Part shown: in pieces, positions 5,309 to 5,309 of the stretch
Position numbering within the stretch: position 1 is the stretch's first letter
How the letters are laid out: each line of letters starts with the position of its first letter
From: Clostridia bacterium
GTDB lineage: Bacteria; Bacillota; Clostridia; Oscillospirales; CAG-272
Direction of reading: 5' to 3'
Assembly (NCBI GenBank): GCA_017648425.1
Contig: JAGCJD010000034.1
Coordinates: forward strand, 1 to 5,309
Length of the DNA: 5,309 nt
Position numbers and translations under genes: made by a program
Notes under the pieces: model-generated
Databases searched by the model: none
Seen by the model: the letters and a program-made list of their open reading frames with translations, nothing else
What the model was told of the DNA's origin: nothing

Positions 5309-5309
5309 A

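Overview
The window reads as a chromosomal segment of a moderately AT-rich Gram-positive anaerobe, probably a gut Clostridia member near Ruminococcus/Oscillospiraceae. The grounds are strong Shine-Dalgarno sites, sigma-A type promoters (one of them a perfect TTGACA-17-TATAAT), codon use rich in ATA, CTT and AGA, compact intergenic hairpin terminators, and the protein families present. The taxonomic call is inference; no rRNA or tRNA marker is present.

Layout: (1) Bases 2-580 on + hold the C-terminal part of an M20-family metallopeptidase whose 5' end lies before the window. (2) Bases 606-682 hold a consensus promoter, a perfect 7-3-7 inverted repeat at the predicted start site, and an AAGGAG ribosome site. 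These serve 688-2106, a 472-residue membrane protein of no family I recognise, with one N-terminal membrane segment, a large acidic outside domain, three C-terminal membrane segments and an Ala/Glu/Gln tail. (3) Bases 2107-2739 hold no intact gene but are not empty. A minus-strand promoter (2546-2574), an ideal Shine-Dalgarno site followed by a three-codon ORF, and a minus-strand hairpin terminator (2133-2188) bracket an unexplained unit of about 400 bases, either a frameshifted small gene or a non-coding RNA. Just beyond it a plus-strand promoter (2649-2678) fires almost directly into a long bidirectional terminator (2696-2741). (4) Bases 2740-5308 on - hold a two-gene operon: an AlgI/DltB-like membrane-bound O-acyltransferase (upstream; only its first codon or two lie outside the window), then a cation diffusion facilitator with the Asn-Asp/Asp-Asp site pattern linked to manganese export. 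They are 16 bases apart, and the transporter's ribosome site sits in that gap.

How the genes relate: the acyltransferase and transporter are very likely co-transcribed from a promoter beyond base 5309. They converge on the dark intergenic unit, and the 2696-2741 hairpin closes the operon. The peptidase and the unknown membrane protein share a strand, but the latter has its own strong promoter and probably makes an independent, well-expressed transcript. No mobile element, CRISPR array, tRNA or rRNA was seen. The most interesting items are the unknown membrane protein with its putative operator, the orphan minus-strand unit at 2135-2540, and the short promoter-terminator RNA at about 2685-2744.
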